Shown here in pieces: positions 47,765 to 58,143 of a DNA stretch of 64,000 nt; position 1 is the first letter of the stretch; every line of letters begins with the position of its first letter. A model generated the notes under the pieces. That model ran no database searches. It was not told where the DNA came from and saw only the letters and a list, made by a program, of their open reading frames with translations. This stretch comes from Taxawa tesnikishii (nom. ined.) (Eukaryota > Ascomycota > Dothideomycetes > Dothideales): contig JAPDRO010000011.1 in the NCBI GenBank assembly GCA_030247885.1, positions 682,001-746,000 on the forward strand. Reading direction: 5' to 3'. The position numbers and the translations under genes were made by a program.

Positions 47765-48141
47765 GATGACGCACGCTGCCAGGTTGCGGGACGCACATGC
47801 AGGCTTGGAACGCCACCACAGGCAACGGAGGCCAAATCGGAATACGCAACGGTCCTGCCTCCTGTGCGCCCATCTGTCTTCCGGGACAGCAAAAAGTGGG
47901 AGGGTCAAACAAACACTACGGGATTGAGCGACACGGGCGGTTACAGTTGACTGTGAGAAGCTGGGTGATGGGAAGCAAGCAGGTAGACAAGGGACAAGGA
48001 CAGGGACAATGACCTTGGTCAAAGGGTTTTGCGGTTGACGCTGTTTGAGATAGGCGAGTACTCTAACTCTACGTTGATACAAGCATGTGGGGGTGGGGGC
48101 GCTGCTCTCCCTCAGGACAGACAGTGTACGCCTTTCAGTAC

Positions 48142-48167
48142 CAGCAGCAGCAGCAGCAGCAGCAGCA
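48142..48167. repeat. (AGC)n trinucleotide microsatellite
   Basis: Eight uninterrupted AGC units in the SWI1 upstream region. Confidence 0.85.
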
Positions 48168-49102
48168 CGTTAGCCGGGGGCGAGGGCAGTCATAGTCATA
48201 TAGCGAACGGAGGGATAATGGAGGGTTAATTGGGTTTTGCTGGCGTGTACGACTTGCCGCGCGGATTCGGAAATGGAATCTCGAATATGCGATCCACCTA
48301 GTGGTGGTTGGAGGACGTCAGGTGCACACACCACCTTCGCCCAACCATGACAGACAGACAGACAACCTGGCGGCATCTCCTCCTGGCTCTGTGCGCCCAT
48401 GCATGTACACACTGCCCTGTCTACTCTGCCCTTTTTGCTTTTGTGATGCTGTCTTCTCCCTGCCCTGACATTGTTCGCGCATGGCACGCAGACCAGCATT
48501 CCTTGGCTTAGTCAGGGCAGAGACGATTCCGGAGGACAGAAGTGTTCGCGGAACCATCCAGACGACCACCACTCAACGAGCCTGATTGGGCTCCTTGCCC
48601 ACGTATTTTCACTGTAAGCACACTGTAAGACGGCGAGGCCACGCCCCAGCGTACTTTCGCCCCGTGTTAGCACACACGCAGACGCAGCACTGCCCTCCCA
48701 CATCCGCCCATCACGCAGTCGCGTGTCGACAGCCATTCTGTCCAGTAGGTGGCAGGTGGCAGGTGGCAGGTGGGTGAGCGAGCAGACGGCCATGGCGGCT
48801 TTCTCCAACGTACTGTCGCAAGAGACAAGCCTGGTCCCGATAGCAGAGCGAGCACAGCACATCCACCTTTGACGACTGGTACGTGATAGCCGACGGGAAC
48901 CCTCGCCATGCCGTTCGCTCCTTCCTTCCTCGCAGCACGCGCGTGTCAACCACGCTGCGCCGCTTAGCCCCACGCGCGCCCTCCCCGTCCTCCACCTCAC
49001 ACACCTACAAGGCACCGCTTAGCCACACGCGTGCCAACCGCCGAGTCTCAGTCGCTCCCAGCGAGGCCACGCGCCAGGCCGTGTCTACAGAGCGTTGCCA
49101 TT

Positions 49103-49125
49103 GCCACTGCCACTGCCACTGCCAC
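49103..49125. repeat. (CCACTG)n hexanucleotide repeat in SWI1 leader region
   Basis: Nearly four copies of GCCACT, about 130 bp before the SWI1 start codon. Confidence 0.75.
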
Positions 49126-49252
49126 TTCCCTACCCCTGCGCGTCATGGCTGTTGGCTAATTGTTGTCGTTGATGAAATGCTTGGGCTGACGCGCGCAAAC
49201 ACACAGGTAGCCCTTATGTCGCGACCATAGCCTGCGCCCGCACCCTTCTACC

Positions 49253-52200
49253 ATGAGTTGGCCTACCAATGGCGTCTATCCGGGCATGCAGGATGCAAAC
49301 AACCTCCTGGACCCATCGATGGCCTCCCTCTACAACAACACACAGAACAACAATGCATTCAACCCCGGCCAACTTCAGAACAACGGCCTCCAGCAGAATG
49401 GCCAATTCCACCCCCAGAACGCGTTCCCTGCTCAGACATACCAAGTCAATCCCATCGTGCCCTCTAAGCGACCCCGGCCGGGCGACGATGGCATGCAACA
49501 GTCGCCGAGACAGCCTTCCAACAACCTGTCCATGTCGCGTTCGCAGACACCCATGCAACACGCGCCGTATGCCGGCTTCCAGACAACTCAACCCGGAGGG
49601 CAACAACTTCAAGCACCTACGCCATACCAGCACTTGCAACAGGGCGGATCGGCGAACGCGACCCCGTCGCCGACAATGCAGAACCAACCTTTCCAAAGGC
49701 CTCAGCCGCCGCAGCGCCTCTCCACCGGCTCACCTGGCGCATTTGGCCAGCAGCAGCCACAGCAGAATATACCTCCTCAAATGTCACGAGGGCCTACAAG
49801 TCAGAACAATCAAATGAGCATGGGGCAACAGGGGCAAGGGCCGAATTTTGGCGCCGCTATGGGCCAAGGGCAAGGCTTTGGGCAAAATTTTGGCCCAGGA
49901 GGGATGATGGGCGGAGCCATGCAGACCACGGCTACAGGTTTCAACATGACGCCAAACTCGCAACAACTGCAACAACAGAATGCCGCTCTATACAGATTGC
50001 GACTGCAGCAACACCAGCAGCGGTTACAGCAGGCGAACCTAGTCTCTCAACGCCCTATGGGCGGACAGATAAATCCGGCAATGAACCAGGTGGCACAGCA
50101 ACCAAACGCGAACGGACAGCAGGCTCAGCCATCTACGGCGGCGCAGCAAAGTGCAGCATTGAAGGCGGATCAATGGATGAAGGGCCTCGCACAACACATG
50201 AAGCAGCAGAATAGGGATTTCAATCCGCAGCCTATGATCTCTGGCCGGCCATGTCCGCTGTACGCTCTGTGGGCAACTGTTCTCGGCGGCGGTGGTTCGC
50301 AACGCGTCACGGCCGACAACAAGTGGCCTGCCGTGGCCATGAGGATCGGCTATCCTCCGGCACAGTATCCGACAGCTCCACAGGAATTGCGACAACTGTT
50401 CGAGAACACGCTCAGTTCGTATGAAGTCGTCTTCTTCCAAATGAGGCATTTGCAAAAGCAGCAGGTCGCACAGATGCAGGCGCGCCAGATGGCGGGAGTA
50501 GGGCCTACGCCACAGGGATCCCCGCCGCGAACCATGCAGAACAACAGTCAAGGGGCATGCCCAACCCGTATGCGCAGTTTCAGCAAAAGCAGCAGCCGCA
50601 GACACCAAGCCAACAGCCAATTCAGCAAGGAGTTCTTGGGCAGCAAAATGCCAACTTTCCACCGACCGCGAACGGAATGGCGACGCCTCAACCCAGCATG
50701 GCCAGTAATATGCAGCAACAGCAGCAGCAACCACAACAGCAACATCAGCAACAGCAACATCAGCAACAGCAACATCAGCAACATCAGCAGCAGCAGCAAC
50801 ATCAGCAGCAGCAACAACAACAACAACTACTACAACAGCAGCAACAACTACAACAGCAGCAACAGCAAGATCTGATAAACCAACATCGGCGTAGTTCGAG
50901 TGTCCGCAATTCGATTGGCGCGCCAGACCAGCAGGTAACCCTGACCTCTGCTTCACCCGCTGTGGTTGGCAAACAAGAACCTGTCTCAGATGGGACGCCT
51001 ACCGTGAAGCGCGAGGTCAGCATCGGATCAGTCCAGCAGGCCATGCCGCCTGAAGACGGCCCTGAGTACAAGCCCCCAAGAAGACACCGCAAGTCGACTG
51101 GTATGGCGGTTACAACGTGAGGGTCCTTGGCAAGCTCGGCTCAGAGCTAACGCTCCTCATGCCCGACGTGCCGGCCATCGAAGAGATGGGCGTCATTGAC
51201 ATCCGAGCCCTCACTCTAAGCTTGCAGTCGGGCATCCATTCGGAAGTCCGACTTGCCTTGGATCACCTCACACGAGTATCAGCGTACTTCAATCCGTCGC
51301 ATCTGATACCAGTGCCCAATTGGAACGAAGCCCGCAATGAAGCTCAACCATTCTTCATCGACCTCACTCAATGTGAAGATCTTGCCGAAGTCCTCATCGA
51401 TTGCGCCGAGGAGCAGATTGACATTCTTGCGGAAGAAGCTGCCGAGGTCAGTGATTCGGTTGACCTCCTGTCATACGAGGATGTCCTCCGGTCCCATCAG
51501 TCCGAACGAATGTCGTTACAGGATGTTTCAGCTGTGGGGACAGTAGCCTACGAGCTCGATCGTGCTGCCGACCGACTGCTGGCGATAACGTGCATTCTTC
51601 GCAACTTCTCTTACCAAGAACGCAACCACAACATTTTGGCGTCATCCTTGCACATCACTTTCTTCTCCAACGCGATCCGCCTGCTCGGCACACGTAACAT
51701 GCTTCTCCGCACCTTCGAGAACGTCTCGTACTTCTACAAGGACCTCGTCACCATATTGTCGAACATCAGCGGCAAACACCTCACCTTGCCTACACGCGAC
51801 GACGCCTTGCACCTTCTGCACTTCATACTCGCCTTCGCCCCGCAACCCCGACCGTACCTCGACCCGAACACTCCATTGAAGTTCACGCCCTTTGACCCCA
51901 TACAACACCGCTACTTACACTCCGCCATCGATACATTCGCCAAGCTCCTCGCGCTCCAAGACCCGAACCGCGCCTTCTTCCGCTCCATCTTCACTTCCCA
52001 TTCCACATCATCCGCAGCGAACCTCTCCACATCCACCAGTTCCACCGAGGGATTTGAAGTCCTCACCCGCGCTTTCGCTCTGGCCATCTGTGTTCTTCCC
52101 GATCGCACGCGCGGCCACGCACAGCTGCTAGCTCAAGGGACCGAAGCTCGCATCATCCTCGCACGGTCGGCGCATCTCGCTCAAGGCATGATCGCAGCCG

Positions 52201-52604
52201 ACATTCTCGCGTCCATGATCCCAACCGACTCGGCTGGAAGCGACATGGCGAGAATGTGGCTAGAAAGCGAGGATAGATGGGTTACGGGCTTGCTGCGAAT
52301 GACCTACACGCTCGCGGGGACCAACTACGACGTGAGCCGTCTGGTGGGAGGTCCGGGAGGAATGGGCCAGAAACCGCCAGGCATGAGCGTGTCGGGACCG
52401 GACTCGGAGGTCTTGCAGATCATCACCCATCGCGGGCTTGGCATGCTCAAGCGGCTGCTGGAGAAGGCGGGTGTAGGCAACAATCCCGGCGCCAAGATGG
52501 CAGTGGCGGACTCCGGCGTAGAGAGTCTCGATGGTACTGAGGATGCGGGGACTGTGTTGAAAGTGGACGCGCTTCCCTTCGCGAGACGGTCGTCGGAGCA
52601 TTGA
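49253..52604 (+). CDS. SWI1: SWI/SNF subunit SWI1, ARID domain
   Basis: The start is MSWPTNGVYPGMQDANNLL at 49253. About 310 residues of Q/N/P/G-rich disordered sequence precede the ARID domain. The domain spans about residues 320-400: 'GRPCPLYALWATVLGGGGSQ', 'VTADNKWPAVAMRIGYPPA' and 'ELRQLFENTLSSYEVVFF'. A second Q-rich stretch with long CAG/CAA runs follows. The conserved SWI1 C-terminal helical (armadillo-like) region then runs through 'VRVLGKLGSELTLLMPDVPA', 'IDIRALTLSLQSGIHSEVRL' and 'NISGKHLTLPTRDDALHLLH'. SWI1 helps recruit SWI/SNF to activators in the nucleus. Two frame changes (G-run 50549-50552; about 51078-51082, restoring 'TPQVDWYGGYNV') look like single lost bases. No intron is needed. 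Total about 1117 aa. Confidence 0.88.
50711..50870 (+). repeat. CAG/CAA tract encoding poly-Gln/His in SWI1
   Basis: About 50 codons, almost all CAG, CAA or CAT, encode Q-rich sequence with regularly spaced His. The codon mixing suggests selection for glutamine rather than simple slippage. Confidence 0.85.
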
Positions 52605-53025
52605 ACGACAAGAACACGGATGGGGTGGCGTTGAAGCTGTTGTGTCAGATCTTTGATATGGTTGGATGATCCTGGGCTGCGCATCGTGAGGAGACGGGGC
52701 GGAATGTACAAAAGAACCCTGACGAACGCGACAACACTCGTCTGGCGTTGGACTTTGTATCACTTCCTAATGGAAGGATTTGTTTTCTCTGCTTCGGTTT
52801 TCTTCTTGTTTTGCTCTTTTTCAAGGAAAGAGATTGGATACAGGTGGCGTGGCGTGAGGAGGTAGTGGTTTGGTGGATTCGGGAGAGGGATAAGGAGAGG
52901 ATGATGTTGATTGAGATGCTGTGTATTGTGCATAACACTTCCGCTTCTGGCGCTGCTGCACATGGTATGCAAAACCTTCATGTCTTTGTGAGACTGGTTT
53001 TCCTGTTTTTGTTACTGACTTGCGT
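52605..53025. other. 3' flank of SWI1, no gene seen
   Basis: No supported coding sequence. T-rich stretches near 52790-52830 may belong to the SWI1 3' UTR. Confidence 0.45.
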
Positions 53026-53287
53026 CTAATCTCCGAACAGACCCAACTCTCTTGCTTCAGGGCCCTCATTTATCTGAGTATAGAACCTCGCCCCCAGTTC
53101 CCTCACCACCTCACAATACCCTTGCATAGTAGCCTGTGTCTTCAACCTACGCATCAACGCGGATCTCCTGTTAGCCTCCTGACCTAGGCTTTCCTCTTCT
53201 TCAAGCACAGCCATTACAGCCCACATGTGTCTCTCCTGCAGGAAGCGGAATTTGTAGCGGCCAAAGGGTGGCGTTGATTCAGCCTGA
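53026..53287 (-). CDS. Possible terminal exon of an unrecognised gene
   Basis: An open block follows a TTTCAG acceptor near 53288. It reads 'AESTPPFGRYKFRFLQERHM', then 'WAVMAVLEEEESLGQEANRR', and ends 'RFYTQINEGPEARELGLFGD' at a stop. Its helical, charged composition and good codon behaviour look like real protein. Upstream, a second block at about 53345-53540 ('LIAILQNQKNERLANIAGQV') could be the preceding exon, but no donor joins in phase. Family unknown. Confidence 0.35.
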
Positions 53288-53754
53288 AATCAATCGGTCA
53301 CGCCGTGACGGGCCAAGGATGTAAGCTGCGCATGCCGGAGGTGCCTTGCGCAGGTAAGGGAAGGAACGTACAGATTGGCCACATGTCGATGGGCGACGCG
53401 ACGATGTGTCCGGTGGAAAGCCGTGTATCCTGATCGCGTCCTCCCCGTTGCTGTCGCGATGTTCCATTTGACGAGACTTGGCCTGCAATATTGGCTAAGC
53501 GCTCGTTCTTCTGATTTTGCAGTATCGCAATCACGAGACATTGAGAGCGAGACCGGATGTAAGAACACTCCGCTCGACCGTCCGATCAAGGCAGCCAGTA
53601 AGCATACAAGGTAGATATGTGGCTCAGCTGCTGTGGTCAGCATATGCAAGTACAAGAACGTGGATCTCCCGCTTCGTTCCCTGGTCTGTAGCTCAACTCC
53701 AACTGCTGTCCGATCATCCGCTTCGAGCAAACAAGGCCTGAGTCAAACCCTGGA

Positions 53755-56623
53755 TTGGGTGTCAGTCTGCCAGTCATGTCAGATACATTCACTGTCTCAC
53801 TATCGCTAAGAGTGGAGCCACAGACATGGATGTGTGATGTATGCAAAGGCAGTATGTTGATTAGTAGCCAGGGCCGGCACTGCGATATCTGCAATGGTGG
53901 AGACTACGATGTCTGCGAGCAATGTTTGGAAAAAGGCCAATGGTGCCATGACCGCTAACATCACCTTCGCAACAGGACAGTGCCTGGAGATGTCGAGGAG
54001 CTATCAAGCGCTTCCAAGAGTTCGTCCCAGGAATCCCGTCAGGAAGGCGTCGCAAAGGGCGAAAGGCGGTCCCACAGGGGCACCAGAGCAGTTTGGACCA
54101 GTCAACCTTTCCGGCTGTTGTACCTCCACCCTCTCATGGACGCGACTACGGAAGAAGATTTCAAGTACAATCTGGTGACCTGCGACCGGAAGGAGATGGA
54201 CAGTGAAAAGGCACCGGAATACATTGCTATCAATGCTGAGCCGGAAGCGGACGAGACGTTTGATCACATGATCTTATGTGATGGAAAGGAAGTACCAGTG
54301 ACCGAAAACACACATTGCATGCTTTTGCAACTCCGCGCATTGGCATTCCAGAACATCTGGTATAGAACACTGTGCGTCGGCACAGATGGGCGCTCTAGTA
54401 TCACCGACTTCAGCATGCTTGTCTGTCAAAAAGCCTTGTACGCGTTTGACAAAAGCTTCCGCGAGCTTACCTCACCTTCACGCCCAAATTTCCTGACGCA
54501 AAACCAGCACGCGACTTCCGATCAAGGGGACATGGTACACCTTCTCCAATCACATCCACCTGTTTCAAATGCATGGACCGTCGAGATCAGCACCAAAACT
54601 ACATCGTTGACTTCGAACTCAGAGTACAGTGTGATCCATATCAAAATTCCGCCGAATGGTCCGGATACCGCCGTCTGGGGCAATGGTCAGCTGCAGTACT
54701 TACCATGGAGCATTGTTTCCGCGTTGCAGATCTTTGCATTGGTCAGACCCCGCCTACCATGGGTGGGAGACATGTTGTTCGTTCCACAGCTCTCACTCCC
54801 AACTCAAGACCGTCGCCACACGCTCCTATCTGAGATCGAACGTCGAGCGAAACAAGTAGTGCACGTGGAACAGTCTTTTACGAATACTCGAAGCTGGAAG
54901 ACCCACGGAGAAATTTCCGACTCCTGCGGCTGATACCACATTCCAGACCGCTTGAACCCATTCTGGCGGAGGTAATCACTACATCCTACGGAGATGCACC
55001 TAGGTATACTGTACTCTCGTACTGTTGGGGTAGTACCAAACGCAGCGAACGCGTCATGCTTTCTGGTGCGTACATCGACATTACAGAAAGTCTGAACTTA
55101 GCCCTCCGCGAATTGCTGCGCTATGGAGACAAGTATGTATGGGCAGACGCCATCTGCATAAACCAAGCAGATCCTGCGGAGCGTAGTGAGTAGGTTACAA
55201 TGATGACGAAGATCTATGAGACAGCCTACGACGTGGTAGTTTGTCCCAGATCGTACTGCACGGATTACTCACATAGATCGCACCACTATAGCCGGCCGCT
55301 CATTAGAATGCTTTCGCTGACATCTTCCGTGCTACAAGCCGTTCGACCCGAACGTCCGACGCTCTACAACCAGGAAACCAAGAAGTTCGGTATTGTGGCC
55401 CAGCCACACAAAGCGTGGATGGTGTGGCAAAGGCTGAGATCCCAACCTTGGTTCTCCCGTGCCTGGATTGTCCAGGAAGTTTCGGTCAATCGGAATGTGA
55501 AGTTGATACACAACGGTATTTGGTATGACTTCAAAGACATCCTCGCTGCAAACACTGTGGTTGCAGGCGAAGCGGTGGCGGCCGGTCAACGCGACACCTG
55601 GGACGGACGTCTCAACTTACATTCCATCGCCTGTTCGAGGCAGGAGGCAGCCACGGCTCGGCAACCGCCACTTACCCTGCTGACCATGTTCCGTAACTTC
55701 CAAGCGACCGATTCAAAACACAAGATATATGCCTTCTACGGTATGGCTGCGGACTGTGACTCGGCACCTGCTGTCGACTACACGCAACCAGTCGAAACAC
55801 GATACGCAGAATACTTCATAGGGATAGGCAAAGGCTTCCAAGTCCTTGCTCAGGCGGGTAGCAACAGAGCCGTCTTAGATCTACCGTCCTGGGTACCTGA
55901 TTGGACTGTCGGCGACGGTTTCGTGCGGCGTTTCGACTCCTGCTATGTAACTGAAGTACGGCCTCGCCCATTCGAGGCGGGAAAGAACTTACAAGGAACC
56001 GTCCGACTCGGCTCTAGCGGCAAAACGGTGCTTCTCAAAGGAATCTTATTCGATAGGATAGTGGAAGCGACAGCACCCATAAGCGTCTTAGGGAAGGGCT
56101 CATATGCAGGAGCGCTGTCGCGCGTCACTTCTTGGATTCGCTCGAGACTGCCTCTGATCTACTTGCTCGATCCCCTAGCAGCATATATCCAGACTACTAG
56201 GAAGCTTTCGTGCGGACACTCATCTTGGATGACGGATCCCGTGAAACACTCGGATATCGTTCCCGCGAAGAGCTCGTTTCGTTGTATGACCAGATGCTGT
56301 CTTACCTTCAGCATGACAGAGACGACAAAGAGACGCCTCCGCATGCGACTCCCGAAAGTGTCGACGACTACCACAGCCAATTTGCCTCGACCGTTGAGGG
56401 TCATCGGTTTGCTGTCACCGAGAAGGGCTATATGGGCTTAGTGCCCAAGTGTGCTATGACAGGCGGTTGGATATGCGTCCTTGCCGGACTTCCAGTGCCT
56501 TACGTGATCAGGGCAAAGTCCGACGCTTACCTCCTGATAGGAGATGCTTGCATTCATGGCATAATGCATAGAGAGGCGGTACAAAGGCTCGGCGATGAGG
56601 TGGTTGACATCACGTTACAATAA
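53755..56623 (+). pseudogene. ZZ-finger + HET-domain protein gene, broken
   Basis: Read in order, the gene encodes a ZZ-type zinc finger (about 53830-53960; 'CDVCKGSMLISSQGRHCDIC' then 'YDVCEQCLEKGQWCHDR'). A basic linker follows, then a degenerate HET-like module ('FRLLYLHPLMDA', 'HMILCDGKEVPVTENTHCML'). Last comes a clear HET domain: 'RNFRLLRLIPHSRPLEPILA', 'YTVLSYCWGSTKRSE', 'ALRELLRYGDKYVWADAICI', a 'WFSRAWIVQEVSVNRNVKLI' block, and a long C-terminal region ending 'GDEVVDITLQ'. ZZ-HET combinations are known among fungal non-self recognition proteins. The frame is interrupted about four times; some breaks resemble the single-base losses seen in housekeeping genes here, others do not. So it may be an inactive allele or a live gene spoiled by assembly errors. 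It ends 113 bp from the SLATT gene, tail to tail. Confidence 0.75.
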
Positions 56624-56736
56624 GGTAAGACCTGAAAAGGCGCCTTGGTCTGCTCCTTGTGTTCCCTTCAAATTCTGTATGTACGAGCGTCTGTACATCG
56701 CCGCGGTTCTACCTGATCTCTGCTGTACGCCGGTAT

Positions 56737-57898
56737 TCACGGCTTCGGCACCCCTTGCGGAGCCACCGACGCCTTCTTCCCTTTGCCTCCTGCATCAAGA
56801 CCTTTCGCAACACCAGCGGCAACAGAGTTCCAAGTATCAGGATGATTCCTCCTCTCCTCCTCCATCACCCTCAGATAATCCTCGCGGATCTTTTCACGTC
56901 CTTGTAGAGCACAGGTCGTCTAGCGGCAAAGTCCCAATACAACTCCTCGGCCTCGAAGATGACGTTCCGTAACGCGTCCCGCGTCTGACGCAGTCGCTGT
57001 GGCAGACCTTGCCCCTTCATCAGCGCGAGAAGGCCGGCGATTACCGTGCTAACGGCGCCGAGGACCGCAATGGCAACGTGTGAATCGACTCTTGTCAAGC
57101 TGCCTAGTATGATGAAGATGGCGCTCAAGAAGAGCTGTAGCACGAGGAAGACGTAGACGGCGACGTCGTAAATGCGATATTTGGTCTGGATGTACCCCAT
57201 GTGCTTGCGCACTCTCCCGTACAGCCCGTTCCGCGTCGCGAGCTCTTTCGGTTGCTCGTTCTCCGACGTTGGAGCTCGCATGCCCATCAGCTCGTAGAAC
57301 TCTGCGGCTGAGAGCGGCGTCAGGTCGTCGTCGAGCCTGTCGGCTGCGGGATCTGGATCTGCGACTTGGGGTGCTGTGAAGACGCTTCTCTTTGCCGGAG
57401 CTGGCGCCGGAGGTGGAAGTGCGGGCTGTCTTTTGGCTACCGCATCCTGAGAGCCGGGATGCTGCTGACCGCCGCGCTGTATGGGCTGAGCATTCTGCTG
57501 CCGGTCTTGCTGCTCGTATGATTGATGCAATGCTCGTCGCGACTTGGTAGGGTGCTGATGTGCACTCTCTGTTAACTCATGACGTTCGATTAGAGCCAGT
57601 TGAACCCGTACCAAGATGATTGAGCTCTCGTTTGTGCTCGATGCTAGATCGTACGCCTTTCCCCGTAATCATCCTGCCCTTTCTCGAGATCATGCTGCCC
57701 GCTGCTTCGACCTCCGTAGATGCTTCCTCGGAAAGACTGCAGGCTGTGTCTCAGCTCCTCGGGCAGCTCGTGCATGGCGGTCGCCTGCTTGCTTGCAGAT
57801 GCAAGATCGCAATGGGTTGAAGGAACATCGTCTGTAGTCTCGTGAGCGGCTGGCGCGTGTCTGTAACGATCATCAAGGACTCGGCCCAGGCGTGCCAC
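56737..57898 (-). CDS. Fungal SLATT-domain two-TM membrane protein
   Basis: The C-terminal two thirds carry the SLATT layout: a helix ('NGLYGRVRKHMGYIQTKYRI'), a TM pair ('YVFLVLQLFLSAIFIILGSL' and 'SHVAIAVLGAVSTVIAGLLA') and the hallmark 'MKGQGLPQRLRQTRDALRNV' followed by 'IFEAEELYWDF'. The N-terminal part is Q/P-rich and disordered, with 'LTPLSAAEFYELMGM' before the domain. Exon 1 probably ends at a GTACGA donor near 57649 and exon 2 begins at an AACAG acceptor near 57575; the true start codon was not found. In bacteria SLATT proteins are predicted membrane-disrupting effectors in nucleotide-signalling immunity; the fungal role is unknown. One frame change near the C-terminus separates the domain from the tail 'VMEEERRNHPDTWNSVAAGV'. 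Confidence 0.78.
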
Positions 57899-58143
57899 GC
57901 TGCCGTCGCGAGCAGATTGATTCGCTACTCTGCAATGTGATCGTCGTCTTCATAGCGACAGTGGCGCTGGAGAGCCTGCACGGTCCATCCCACTCTCAGC
58001 CTCAGCCTCAGCTCCGCGTACTTCGGGGGAATCCCTCTACATTGGTACCGTTTGGTCTTAGGCGTGGTCTATCACGGGGAATATCGGCGTCTCGAAATGC
58101 AGGTTCTGATTGCTGTCTCATTGACCAGAGATTGTTGCTAACC

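Larger units (their letters stand above)
46988..49252. promoter_or_regulatory. Long gene-free upstream region of SWI1 with several microsatellites
   Basis: About 2.3 kb without a supported gene. It carries a (CCTAT)n pentanucleotide tract (47721-47764), an (AGC)n tract (48142-48167), three copies of GGCAGGT near 48750-48776 and a (CCACTG)n tract (49103-49125). It probably holds the SWI1 promoter and a long 5' leader; no specific element is claimed. Confidence 0.5.
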
